This document shows positions 32,222 to 40,983 of a stretch of DNA of 64,000 nt, in pieces. Positions within the stretch are counted from its first letter, which is position 1. Each line of letters starts with the position of its first letter. The stretch lies in IMG/VR virus record IMGVR_UViG_3300044958_000668, positions 19,102-83,101 of that record; one strand, given 5' to 3'. The DNA comes from a virus. The notes under the pieces are model-generated. The model did no database searches, was not told the origin of the DNA, and saw only the letters and a program-made list of their open reading frames with translations. The position numbers and the translations under genes are program-made.

Positions 32222-32901
32222 CCCTTCCTTTTGACAACACTAATAAAAATCAAAGAAAGTATCAGTGTTTTGTATGCGGCAGACAATATATGTCTTTTTC
32301 TGAATTTAAGGAACATATATTAGAAACCCATGATGAAGGTCGTGAGTTTCTAATATGCCCATGCGAACACTGCGGTGCTCCTGTCAGGGATATGAGGATG
32401 CACTTCAAGGTGAAGCACCCACACTCTCCCATCCCCAAGAAGGGAATGATGAAAGCACTTGTCTGGAAAGATATGTCTCCAAAGAAAGGGAATTCAAAAG
32501 GCAAAAAAACTAAAAAGCCTAAATTCAGAGAAGGATATTACGAATCTGCAAAAATGAAAAAATCGCTCCACTACCGATCTGGATATGAAGCGACAATATA
32601 CGAATGCCTAGATTCTTGGCACAAGGTCGTGGCATTCGAAGTAGAGCCTTTCGAGATACCGTACATCTATAAAGGATCGGGACATAAGTATATTCCTGAT
32701 TTACTTGTTCACTACAAAGATGGAGAAAAAGAAGTTTGGGAAATAAAACCAGCAAACCAAACTACTCTTGAAAAAAATACCCAAAAATGGAGAGCAGCAG
32801 AGTTAGCATTAGAACATAGAGGGTGGAAATTCGTAGTTGTTACAGAAGTTGGAATAGATAAACTAAAGCAGTTGGTAAGAAACCAATTTTTAAACGATTA
32901 A
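32218..32901 (+). CDS. Zinc-finger PD-(D/E)XK nuclease, TnsA-like
   Basis: 227 aa. Residues 15-60 contain two Cys2-His2-like units (CFVCGRQYMSFSEFKEHILE with TH following; CPCEHCGAPVRDMRMHFKV with KH). After a basic linker the catalytic core reads RSGYEATIYECLDSW, KYIPDLLVHYKDGEKEVWEI ending in K, with the D and E-x-K spacing of TnsA/head-completion-type nucleases. It would cut or trim DNA; a packaging, repair or homing role is all possible. Start overlaps the upstream stop. Confidence 0.7.
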   Translation: MTLPFDNTNKNQRKYQCFVCGRQYMSFSEFKEHILETHDEGREFLICPCEHCGAPVRDMRMHFKVKHPHSPIPKKGMMKALVWKDMSPKKGNSKGKKTKKPKFREGYYESAKMKKSLHYRSGYEATIYECLDSWHKVVAFEVEPFEIPYIYKGSGHKYIPDLLVHYKDGEKEVWEIKPANQTTLEKNTQKWRAAELALEHRGWKFVVVTEVGIDKLKQLVRNQFLND

Positions 32902-33371
32902 TCGCCTTTAATTACTCTAAATGAATCTTCATCAAAGTGTTGCGTGCTGAACTCAAAGAGCCAAGTGTCTTTGATGCCTTCCATCATATGCCTTAGACCA
33001 ATAGGAATTTGAAACGTATCCCCTTCTTCTAAAACTATAATTCCATGTTGTGAAAATTGCTTTATCTCTAATTTTTCCCCGTCTGCTGTGATGGTTTGTC
33101 CTTTTTTATCAACAGGATACATTTGGTTTTTCATCAAATCAGAGTGAACATCATCATCGCTCCACCAAACTTTCAATTCGCCCTTATGCACATAAAAAGT
33201 TTCTGTTTTAATCTTGTGGTAATGAAAGCTACACTTTTTTCCACGCTTAAAAAACAAAAGCTTTCCACAATACTTTTCAGAATTGACTATCCAGTCTTCA
33301 TATCCCCACCCTTTTGAAACAAAGACTCTGCTAGGTTGAGGAGTTACTTCGTGCCCTTGAATGTGCCTCAT
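32898..33371 (-). CDS. Cupin-fold protein
   Basis: 157 aa of a single double-stranded beta-helix domain: CSFHYHKIKTETFYVHKGE (metal-ligand H-x-H and E) and GDTFQIPIGLRHMMEG (second cupin motif). It resembles the sugar-phosphate isomerase class of cupins (C-terminal domain of mannose-1-phosphate guanylyltransferase/isomerase). The substrate is unknown but suits the sugar-decoration theme. The ATG overlaps the dNMP kinase stop; it converges with the nuclease gene by four bases. Confidence 0.75.
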   Translation of the reverse strand: MRHIQGHEVTPQPSRVFVSKGWGYEDWIVNSEKYCGKLLFFKRGKKCSFHYHKIKTETFYVHKGELKVWWSDDDVHSDLMKNQMYPVDKKGQTITADGEKLEIKQFSQHGIIVLEEGDTFQIPIGLRHMMEGIKDTWLFEFSTQHFDEDSFRVIKGD

Positions 33372-34078
33372 GCTATCGCCTTGTATCTATTTTTGATATA
33401 TGGAACTACAATTTCATCAATCTTTTTATAAAGATCTTGAACAGTTCCATCATTACGAATAAACAAATGAACCAAGTCGGCACCCTCTGGCAAGCTGGTT
33501 AGCTCATTGGGATCTAAATTTAAAAGGAAATCACCTGTGTCTCCCTCTACATTTGTTTTCTTCCAAAAGTCTACCGCAGGCTTGATTTGCTTTTCAGACC
33601 CATTGGGATCATCGTTTTCACGTTCTGGATGCCAAACTAAAATATTTGTGCCGTTAACCGAGAATATCTTGTCTAATTCATTTATGTATCTGGCATCTGA
33701 AATGATGACTGAATCTTCTCTATTTAAAAACGGCTTATTAAGCCACACATCGCCCTGAATTTCTCGAAAGCCATCGCCTATAAATTGTAAAGATTGCCTA
33801 ACGGGCTTTAAAAATCCTGGCGGAGGTTCTGGAATCGTTTTCCACTTTTCGATAAAGTCCATATCGACACCAAAAGTGTCACAAAAAACCTTTTTAACCC
33901 CTGCGGCGAATGCATCTCTCCGGTAAGAAAGGTTGAAAATGCTGGATGAGTTGAAAGGACTTTGTATTGGGCGGCGATCAAGTATAGCGGAATACAAGTA
34001 GTCGGCAATTGTGTCTTTACCATTTTGCATCTGTCCAGCTACTCCAACAGCGGCAAAATTTAGATTTTCGGCTATCAT
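33368..34078 (-). CDS. Deoxynucleoside monophosphate kinase-like protein
   Basis: 236 aa. The P-loop VAGQMQNGKDTIADYL, FAAGVKKVFCDTFGVD, the VRQSLQFIGDGFREIQGDVWL segment and VIISDARYINELD match phage dNMP kinases such as T4 gp1. The enzyme would phosphorylate dTMP, dGMP or modified dNMPs, feeding the polymerase. AGGA precedes the ATG. Confidence 0.85.
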   Translation of the reverse strand: MIAENLNFAAVGVAGQMQNGKDTIADYLYSAILDRRPIQSPFNSSSIFNLSYRRDAFAAGVKKVFCDTFGVDMDFIEKWKTIPEPPPGFLKPVRQSLQFIGDGFREIQGDVWLNKPFLNREDSVIISDARYINELDKIFSVNGTNILVWHPERENDDPNGSEKQIKPAVDFWKKTNVEGDTGDFLLNLDPNELTSLPEGADLVHLFIRNDGTVQDLYKKIDEIVVPYIKNRYKAIA

Positions 34079-34142
34079 TTTAATTTCCTGTTAAATATAA
34101 TAAAATATAACACTAATTTAACTACAACAAGGTTGAAAATCA

Positions 34143-34421
34143 ATGGCAAAAAAAGTAGAAAAAACATGCAAGAACTGCCAATTATACAACCAAAAGAGCG
34201 GAGAATGTAGTGTAATAGTCCTTCATGAAGGAGAAAAAATAAACATTCCTGTTGATCCAGAGGATGCATGTTTTTTTGAAAATGAATTCATAGAAAAATA
34301 TAAACCTATTCAGGACGTAAAACAAGTTAAGCTTTGGGTAGAAGATCCAAAAACTGGCGAAAAGACTACGGATGGAGTCGTAAAAATAGAATACCCAACT
34401 GATTTTTTTGGTGAAGAATAA
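34143..34421 (+). CDS. Small zinc-binding protein
   Basis: 92 aa. CKNCQLYNQKSGEC near residue 10 and DPEDACFFE near residue 38 form a four-cysteine site of the sort seen in phage zinc proteins. The rest is charged. It starts 65 bases from the divergent dNMP kinase gene, with TATAATAAAATATAA between. Function unknown. Confidence 0.6.
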   Translation: MAKKVEKTCKNCQLYNQKSGECSVIVLHEGEKINIPVDPEDACFFENEFIEKYKPIQDVKQVKLWVEDPKTGEKTTDGVVKIEYPTDFFGEE

Positions 34422-34423
34422 TA

Positions 34424-35544
34424 TGGCGACATTGGAAAACTGCTGCGGAGGAGGAGGAGGAGGAGGGGTAGACTCAAACTGCTGCGGTCCTTTTAGCCTC
34501 GGAACGCCTGGCAGTGGTTGGTCCTCTTGTTGCGACAACGTTTGTCCGCCACCCGTTTGCTGCTGTGGGAGCGTTACGTTCAATTATCAATGCGGTGGAG
34601 GCGGAACTGGTGCGTCAGACTGCTACCCTGTAAACCCATGCGACCTCTGTCCTCCACCTTGTGAAGGTAGCCCGCCATCTTGTACTCCGCCATCATATGA
34701 CCCGCCCGATTGCATTCCATCTTGCTGCCCGCCGTCGTATGACCCACCGTCGTATGATCCACCGTCATATGATCCACCGTCATATGAAGATCCACCAATC
34801 ACGTCCAGCGTAGCGTTGAGATTTCGGTCCATTCTGCCAGAGGGTCATCCTGATTACTCGAATAATAGGTCAAATCTATCCTATGCCTTGGAAGATTTTC
34901 CAGGAATAGAAGATTTTACGAATAGTTATATTGGCATGGAAAACAACCCCAACTATACCAAATTCGCTCGTGAATCTGGTTCGCATTTGCCAAGCCGTGA
35001 ATATATTTCCAGCGAGGATTCTTTTGAGTCTCTTGGAGCCATTCAGTCTCTTGAAGTCACTCCCAGTCCATCTGTTATTGACCCGTCCTGTTGTTGCGAC
35101 CCATGTACTTGTGCAACGACTAGTGTCACCGTGACTTTCTCAGGTTGCTGCCTGTATATTGATGGGTGCAGCATCACCACTGTTGGATCTGGAGACCTAA
35201 CATGGAACTCAGCATTCACTGCTGGCAGTTGCAGTGGGACAGTTTCTGTAAACGGGGACTCATCAGGAAGTTTATCTGTCGCAGACGGCGAGTCAGTCAG
35301 CGTATCAATCAGTGGCGTCTCAGGTGATTGCTGCAATTGTGAATTAGTATCTCAAACAGGTTGTGGAATCGCATTTGACAATAGCAACCTCTACTCTCTT
35401 GTAAACGGGAAGTTAGCGTTAAACAAAAAAGAGTACATGAAGCAAAGAAACGCCCTAATCAAACACAGAGCGGAAACGAAACTCAGAAAATTATCCAAAG
35501 AAAGAAAGAATTCTTTGCTAAACAAAATCAGAAGAAGAAATTAA
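34424..35544 (+). CDS. Cys/Gly-rich repeat protein, probable virion surface protein
   Basis: 373 aa from ATG at 34424, two bases after the upstream stop. The first 125 residues have CC pairs, seven Gly in a row, PxCCP units and four PPSYD repeats (15-bp DNA repeat near 34740-34790). The middle is a beta-rich Ser/Thr/Gly segment with further CC pairs, and the last 50 residues are a basic helical tail (ETKLRKLSKERKNSLLNKI). No family matches. The composition suggests a cross-linked or adhesive particle protein; the basic tail recalls the gene at 59996. It converges with the helicase gene. Confidence 0.6.
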
Positions 35545-37571
35545 GTTATATCCTTTGCGCTTTGACAAATTTTATCTATAGATTCCTTTTTCATGTTCAA
35601 AATAGATTGAACTTTTCCTTGATTTGAAGAAACATCTTTTGCGTTCTTTATCCCAGCCTTCCAGAGTTTCTCTGCTCTGACCTTTCCTATATTTGCAATC
35701 CCACAGAGGGAGAGCAAGTGTGGTTTGACTCCATAATTAATTCTTAAACTTAGAGTCTTAAACCAATCTTTTTTGTTCCACTTGCAATTCATTTGATCTA
35801 TTGCCTGCAAGACCTGAATCATCCTTGGAGCATCCCATTGCAGAGTTTTTGAAACTCCAGATATACTTCCACCGTGAATCCCATTCATGAGACAATAATA
35901 CGCATATCCAAATTTTATCTCTGGGTCTTTGAACTGAAATCTGCCGTAAGATTTTTGAACCATGCTTTTAAAGCCAGCCATGTCTTTCTTTTCAGCATTA
36001 CTTATGATTCCCGCTCTTGCATTTTCTACGTTAGCAAGAGCCATGGCCACTCTTAAATCATTGTCTTCATATCCGCCATCAAACACATCTTTAAAGTTTC
36101 TTCTTAAATCAGCAACATCAAAAGGACTGAAGTAAAACAAAGAAGCAACTGTTCCAATGGCAGTGGCTTTATAGATGCCATTGTCTTCTTTTATTGCCCT
36201 GCATTTCAAAAGCATATCAATAGTAGAATCTGCTATTTGGTCATCTAGATCCTTCGCTTGAAAGGATGCCAAGCTTTTTTCGTACCACTTATGCAGATCT
36301 TTTTTATTCTTAATCGATCCGTGGTGAATTTCACTGACTAAATGAAAAGCAAGAGTCTTGTACTTAGCTTTTTTTCCATTTCCAACATGTTCTAATAATC
36401 TAGACTCAATTTTCTGATGTGCTTTTAATCTACTTCTATGCTTTTCTTCATTGTTGTGAGGCAGAAGTATATAAACATCTCCACGAGGGTCATATCCAGG
36501 TCTGCCAGCACGCCCTGCCATCTGCCATATATCATACGTTGCAACCTCTTGCATACCCCTGTGTACTCCGAGAATTATGACTCTACGAGCAGGCATGTTG
36601 AGACCCCAAGCAAGAGTTGAAGTGGCAACAATTATTTGTAAATTTCCTTCACGAAATTTCTTTTCTACAGAATGCCTTTTGTTCTTATCTAAATCTGCGT
36701 TATGAAACTCTGCTTCATATCCAGCTTTCTCCAAAGCCTTTTTAACCATATGCCCCGTTCTTTTGGTATGGACAAAAACGATAAACTTGTCTTCTTTATA
36801 GTCGTTTATGATATTCAGGGCAGAATTTAGTTTTTCCTCTTCTATAGACTCATACTTTCCTTGAGAAATATAAGATTCATAATGCACGCCCAAAGGACAC
36901 GGCCTATATTCCGATTCAATTAAATACGTTTCTTTGCCTGTAAGTTGGTAGCTGATCCACTCGGCTATTTCTCCAACATTAGGCATAGTAGCAGACAGAA
37001 AAACAACTCTAGCATTGGGGGCGACTTGAGTAAGCTTCATCAAGCCAACTTCTAAATGATCGCCCCTGCCTGGTACGGTCAAAAGATGAGACTCATCAAC
37101 GACGAGCGTTCCTATGTCTTTGAGCCACTCATTGTTTTCAGATTTATTGTTCCTGCATCTGGAGTTCAACATCTCAGATGTCATCAGAACTATGTCTGAA
37201 TTTTCAAGCTCTTTTTTTCTGGCCGCTGTCAGTCTGTAGTCGCCTGTACAAATGGAAAGATTACAATCTGCAAAGTGGTGATTGGGATCGGTCCAGTCGT
37301 CAATTTTCTCTTTAGCCAATGCTTTTAGAGGTGCTAAGAACATGGCCTTGCCGCCACGCTCTCTAATCTCATGAGCCATGATCATTTCAGAGCATATGGT
37401 CTTTCCCGCTGATGTCTTTGCTGCAACGATGACGTTGCAATCCTTATCGAATAATTCAAATATCCGACTTTGAACCGGATTGAAATTTTCAAAAGGAAAG
37501 TTTGCGTATGAAGGATATTGCTCAGTAGGAACCAAATCATTTTGATCAGTCAGATTTTTGACTGGTGGCAC
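35541..37571 (-). CDS. Ski2-like (Hel308-type) superfamily 2 helicase
   Basis: 676 aa starting at GTG 37571 with GGAG upstream. Motif Q/I: FENFNPVQSRIF and VAAKTSAGKT; motif II: LVVDESHLL; motif III: VVFLSATMPN; motif VI: QMAGRAGRPGYDPRG. The C-terminal third has the winged-helix/ratchet part and ends in a helix-hairpin-helix (HLLSLCGIANIGKVRAEKLW). Such helicases unwind forked DNA or RNA duplexes in repair; this subgroup is typical of archaea and eukaryotes and uncommon in bacteria. It probably aids phage replication restart or RNA remodelling. Confidence 0.88.
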   Translation of the reverse strand: MPPVKNLTDQNDLVPTEQYPSYANFPFENFNPVQSRIFELFDKDCNVIVAAKTSAGKTICSEMIMAHEIRERGGKAMFLAPLKALAKEKIDDWTDPNHHFADCNLSICTGDYRLTAARKKELENSDIVLMTSEMLNSRCRNNKSENNEWLKDIGTLVVDESHLLTVPGRGDHLEVGLMKLTQVAPNARVVFLSATMPNVGEIAEWISYQLTGKETYLIESEYRPCPLGVHYESYISQGKYESIEEEKLNSALNIINDYKEDKFIVFVHTKRTGHMVKKALEKAGYEAEFHNADLDKNKRHSVEKKFREGNLQIIVATSTLAWGLNMPARRVIILGVHRGMQEVATYDIWQMAGRAGRPGYDPRGDVYILLPHNNEEKHRSRLKAHQKIESRLLEHVGNGKKAKYKTLAFHLVSEIHHGSIKNKKDLHKWYEKSLASFQAKDLDDQIADSTIDMLLKCRAIKEDNGIYKATAIGTVASLFYFSPFDVADLRRNFKDVFDGGYEDNDLRVAMALANVENARAGIISNAEKKDMAGFKSMVQKSYGRFQFKDPEIKFGYAYYCLMNGIHGGSISGVSKTLQWDAPRMIQVLQAIDQMNCKWNKKDWFKTLSLRINYGVKPHLLSLCGIANIGKVRAEKLWKAGIKNAKDVSSNQGKVQSILNMKKESIDKICQSAKDIT

Positions 37572-37597
37572 TTCGACACTCCTTCAAATAATAAAAA

Positions 37598-37709
37598 CTC
37601 ACAGAGTCGGGAATCGAACCCGAATTAGGGAATGACCCTTTACAGATCCACTATCGACGCTCGTGCCACACGATATAGGGTATTGAACCTTACACGCCGC
37701 ATCTGTGAG
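37598..37709 (-). ncRNA. Candidate tRNA-like RNA (element 2)
   Basis: On the minus strand CUCACAGA at the 5' end pairs over eight bases with UCUGUGAG at the 3' end, next to a perfect T-arm (UCGGG-UUCGAUU-CCCGA). Inside are a UCGUG/CACGA hairpin and an AGGG/CCCU hairpin whose loop contains UCAUU. At 112 nt it is too long for a standard tRNA and no standard D or anticodon arm can be fitted. A run of five T follows. Possibly a degenerate class II tRNA, a new tRNA-like RNA, or a processed operon element. Confidence 0.45.
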
Positions 37710-37730
37710 CCGAAAGCTCCACCACTTCTG

Positions 37731-38030
37731 TTACGCATTCTGTCTTTTCTTCTTATCAGAAGATTTTTTGAAAGATTTTGAATCTTCTCCATATCTCCTA
37801 ATATTTTCTTTTTTAACATAATCTCCAACCATGTCAAGCATGTCGAACCATTCTGTACATGAAGAAGCGGCAGAAAGCCAGTTATCAACACTTCTTTCTC
37901 TTGATAAAAACTCTGCCGACTCTGCTTTGTCTCCACTCAGAGAATGAGTGAAACGAATCGATAGATAACGTAGATCTTCGTCAGAAAGCTTTCTGACATA
38001 CTCTTTTAAAACATTCTCAATCTTTTTCAT
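37731..38030 (-). CDS. Hypothetical protein, 99 aa
   Basis: Starts MKKIENVLKEYVRKLSDED with GAGG ahead. A helical, highly charged protein ending in a lysine-rich tail (KKSSDKKKRQNA). It is upstream of tRNA-like element 2 and the helicase on the same strand. No family recognised. Confidence 0.6.
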   Translation of the reverse strand: MKKIENVLKEYVRKLSDEDLRYLSIRFTHSLSGDKAESAEFLSRERSVDNWLSAASSCTEWFDMLDMVGDYVKKENIRRYGEDSKSFKKSSDKKKRQNA

Positions 38031-38045
38031 GAGTCCGTCCCTCTA

Positions 38046-38339
38046 ATGTTAGACCCTAGTGAATTTGAAAAAATAATACTTTCAAAATGGACAGAGTTCT
38101 TTGACAATAGAAAATTACTTTCTATTGCAAAAAAATTAGCAATAGAAAATCTAGACATAGATTCCTCCTGTCAGATTACAAAGCTAACTCTATCTCGTTT
38201 TGAAAAACAAAAATCAAGTTTTTTATTATGGATAGATTATACAATCCTAGAATATAAAAACAATATCACTTCGGCAACTAGCGAAATAATTTTGAACAAA
38301 GATGGAAAAACCATCCATATAAAAACAATTAAAAACTAA
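38046..38339 (+). CDS. Hypothetical protein, 97 aa
   Basis: Starts MLDPSEFEKIILSKWTEFF. A mostly helical, Ile/Lys-rich protein ending in a beta-like segment (KTIHIKTIKN). It diverges from the gene at 38030 with 15 bases between and converges with the next gene by four bases. No SD. Function unknown. Confidence 0.5.
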   Translation: MLDPSEFEKIILSKWTEFFDNRKLLSIAKKLAIENLDIDSSCQITKLTLSRFEKQKSSFLLWIDYTILEYKNNITSATSEIILNKDGKTIHIKTIKN

Positions 38340-38638
38340 ACTACAGATAAAATGTGTTGTTCTTCTCCATTTTGCCCGATGGCTTGGTCCTCAAATATAA
38401 ACTTATTTGTATCGGCGTTAAAACTCAATCCTAAATTGTAAGCATCCATAGAAGCAGTTCTGCCGTCTTGGGTCGCTATCATCCAACAGTAATTGTCTTT
38501 CTTTACTAAATCGCCAACCTTGTCCTCTTGAACTGTCCCAATCTCTAGAACAATACCATCGGGTAAAATAAGTTCGACGTATCCCTCTTCTAAAAGATGA
38601 CTAATTAGAAGTTGTTGAATTTTTTTAGATTTATTCAT
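38336..38638 (-). CDS. Hypothetical protein, 100 aa
   Basis: AGGAG precedes the start MNKSKKIQQLLISHLLEEG. After an N-terminal helix the protein is beta-rich (YVELILPDGIVLEIGTVQED) with an acidic surface, perhaps a small OB/SH3-like barrel. Not assigned to a family. Confidence 0.6.
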   Translation of the reverse strand: MNKSKKIQQLLISHLLEEGYVELILPDGIVLEIGTVQEDKVGDLVKKDNYCWMIATQDGRTASMDAYNLGLSFNADTNKFIFEDQAIGQNGEEQHILSVV

Positions 38639-38724
38639 GTTTCCACTCCTGTATTTAAGTTATGAGCTTCCTTCTTATATACAAATAATAAGAAAGGAAA
38701 ACTTAAAAAGAAAACAAAAGATAG

Positions 38725-39192
38725 TTAATAAAAATTAACTGTGGTAGGGTCAATATATCCGTATTCAAAGCCTTCATAAACACATCTTTCAACACTCTCT
38801 GACTCTTCAAGATTACTTTTCATTGGCTTCCCTCCATCATCTACTAACAAAGTCCAACAATAAATTTTCCTATTACCTCTGAGCATCTCCACAAGAGAGA
38901 GACGATGGCCGCCTAGAATCTTTTGGGCTAATTTTGCAACCAAGTTAAATGGTAAAAAGGGAGCATCTTTAGACATTACTTGTAATGTCTCTAAATAATG
39001 ATTTTCATACTTTGCTTTGCTAAAATGTAGGATTATTCTATATCCATCTATGGTGCAATCTGTAATTTTTAAAAAATTTAAATCATCTTCCCAAACTGGA
39101 TCGCCTAAAGGAAAATTATAAGGAATTAATAAATTCCCCATATTCTTCATACGATCAATTATTTCATCTAATTTAAGTTTTTCATAAGACAT
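38725..39192 (-). CDS. Hypothetical protein, 155 aa
   Basis: Starts MSYEKLKLDEIIDRMKNMG with GAGG upstream and a TATATA box about 25 bases before that. A single alpha/beta domain of unknown type with two small Cys-containing segments. It follows the amidoligase gene on the same strand, separated by 41 bases. Confidence 0.55.
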   Translation of the reverse strand: MSYEKLKLDEIIDRMKNMGNLLIPYNFPLGDPVWEDDLNFLKITDCTIDGYRIILHFSKAKYENHYLETLQVMSKDAPFLPFNLVAKLAQKILGGHRLSLVEMLRGNRKIYCWTLLVDDGGKPMKSNLEESESVERCVYEGFEYGYIDPTTVNFY

Positions 39193-39233
39193 AATGTACC
39201 TCAGAAGTATATATTGATAAGCATCTGATAAAA

Positions 39234-40310
39234 TTAAAATCTGTACTCAGTAGAGTACAGATTTTTTTCATCGTTCAAAGAATTTAAAAGGTCATTGTCG
39301 CTTAATCCCATAGATTTTATAGCCTCATCTAATTTCTCTTTAGATTGTGATCTTGATAAATTAGACCACACTCCTGGCGAATCTGAATCAAAGATATTGT
39401 TTTTTAAACGAGCTAAAAACCAATTCCTAACTTGTTCCATCCCTTTCGAAAGAATATATTCCTCGTGAAAAAACCCTAAAAAGTACAAAACTTCATCAGG
39501 ATCTAACCAAAGAAAAGATGACCAAGGATCATCACACTTGTAACTTCTTGGAGCCATTGCCCAACTTGAAACGTCTACAAAATGCAACAAAAGTTTAATC
39601 CAGTTTTTGACCAAGAAAGGATTAACGCAACCATCTGATTCTATTATTCTAAATTCTATAGTATTTCTATTCCTTCTGCATTTATGGTATGTGTTTAAAG
39701 AATAATATTTCATAGTTCCTAAAGAGTTTATTATCTCTCCATCTGAATAGTCACAATCGTGCTCAAACAAGTCTGTTAAACCGATAGCCTGACAATACCT
39801 ATTTATTTTTCTATTGGCTGGCACTGAGTCCAAAAATACGCTTTCGCATTTGATCCAATATTTCAATATATTAGCAATTTGTGCGTCCGATAGGTCAGAA
39901 ACATCAATATGACAATGAAAGGAACATCTCGAATCTACTCCCACCGAAGTGTTGTCTTTAATAAATTCTACAACTTTGCAAACCTCTTCCAATCCATCCC
40001 AACCGGAAAGAACAGGAGAACAAAGTTCCATTCCACAACTTGAATCCGGCTTCAGCCTCCAATTTTCGTTATCGTGAGTATGATGCCAGCCTGTAACCTG
40101 CACAGTTGAATCTAAATTAGACTTATCAGACTTTAAATAGTAACTTCTCAAAAAATCGCTACATTCTTTAGAGAAATCCATCATTCCCAAGGGCTGTTCG
40201 CCTCGTTCTAAAGGGTTGCTCTTGAAATCCCTGCGATCTTGGGAGTTTAATTCAATTTCGACTCCAAAATTTCTTTTAGAGTCCGATTTTAATAAAAAGC
40301 TTTCTACCAT
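39234..40310 (-). CDS. Putative amidoligase (COOH-NH2 ligase fold)
   Basis: 358 aa from ATG at 40310. The pattern NFGVEIELN (E-x-E), WRLKPDSSCGMELCSPVLSG, SFHCHIDVSDLSD and RNTIEFRIIESDG (R and E ligands) is that of the Amidoligase_2 family, a glutamine synthetase-like ATP-dependent ligase group that joins carboxylates to amines, used in peptide or protein tagging and cell-wall modification. No transglutaminase-like or protease partner is adjacent. The gene has no clear SD. Function in a phage is open. Confidence 0.75.
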   Translation of the reverse strand: MVESFLLKSDSKRNFGVEIELNSQDRRDFKSNPLERGEQPLGMMDFSKECSDFLRSYYLKSDKSNLDSTVQVTGWHHTHDNENWRLKPDSSCGMELCSPVLSGWDGLEEVCKVVEFIKDNTSVGVDSRCSFHCHIDVSDLSDAQIANILKYWIKCESVFLDSVPANRKINRYCQAIGLTDLFEHDCDYSDGEIINSLGTMKYYSLNTYHKCRRNRNTIEFRIIESDGCVNPFLVKNWIKLLLHFVDVSSWAMAPRSYKCDDPWSSFLWLDPDEVLYFLGFFHEEYILSKGMEQVRNWFLARLKNNIFDSDSPGVWSNLSRSQSKEKLDEAIKSMGLSDNDLLNSLNDEKNLYSTEYRF

Positions 40311-40400
40311 GTTTTTTATTTTACATAATAAAATATTTGATTGCAACCTTGCTTTTCTTTGAGAAAAATGCAATAATCTAAAAATATATTGGAGAAAAAA

Positions 40401-40886
40401 ATGTTAACCAAAAAAGACCACAACTGCATATTGCTAAAAACCAAAGATAAAAGAAATTTCTTTACGTCTGAGAAAAATTTAAATTATCTAATAGAGTTTT
40501 CAAATTTTTTCAATGCTGAAATAAAGCATGTCAAAATTAAAAAAGGCGAAGTGCTTAATCTAGAAGAATTGGCTTCTGCAATTTCAAACCCAGATTATTC
40601 AGCAAACTTTGAATATGAAACAGTCGAATCAGTCCCTAAAGTGCTAGACCAAAAGGGTGTGCCTCGAAAAGAAAAAATGAGAAGAGCAGCAATCATTAGG
40701 AACCATATAAAGAAAGAATTCGAAAAGGGAAAGACTGTAGACCTTTCGAAAGTCAAGAAAAGATATGAAAGGTATGAGTTAAGCTCTGCATGTTTTTCTT
40801 CTCACATTTCTCATGTTAAAAAAGAAATGGAAAAACAAGGATGCAAAATCAAAAAAGTTGGCGGAGGGAAGTACGTTAAAATCTAA
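40401..40886 (+). CDS. Hypothetical basic protein, possible DNA-binding
   Basis: 161 aa from ATG at 40401, with GGAG six bases upstream and a TATATT box just before that. The C-terminal half is lysine-rich and reads like a winged-helix or HTH region (EKMRRAAIIRNHIKKEFEKG followed by LSKVKKRYERYELSSACFSS). It diverges from the amidoligase gene and ends at a bidirectional terminator. Confidence 0.6.
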   Translation: MLTKKDHNCILLKTKDKRNFFTSEKNLNYLIEFSNFFNAEIKHVKIKKGEVLNLEELASAISNPDYSANFEYETVESVPKVLDQKGVPRKEKMRRAAIIRNHIKKEFEKGKTVDLSKVKKRYERYELSSACFSSHISHVKKEMEKQGCKIKKVGGGKYVKI

Positions 40887-40914
40887 AAATAAGATTCTAA
40901 CGCACCTACAAAAA

Positions 40915-40940
40915 AACCTCGCCTTACGGCGAGGTTTTTT
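40915..40940. terminator. Bidirectional terminator
   Basis: Hairpin AACCTCGCC/GGCGAGGTT with loop TTAC and A/T runs on both sides. It separates the plus-strand gene from the converging recA-like gene. Confidence 0.93.
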
Positions 40941-40983
40941 TGATCACAACTAACCCAGTGATACGCCAACTCTCTTCAAGAGC

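Noticed and set aside
37598-37709. Ordinary tRNA (Tyr or Met) call for element 2
   Set aside because: CUGUAAA and GUCAUUC loops can be picked, but neither has a five-pair anticodon stem and the total length is wrong.
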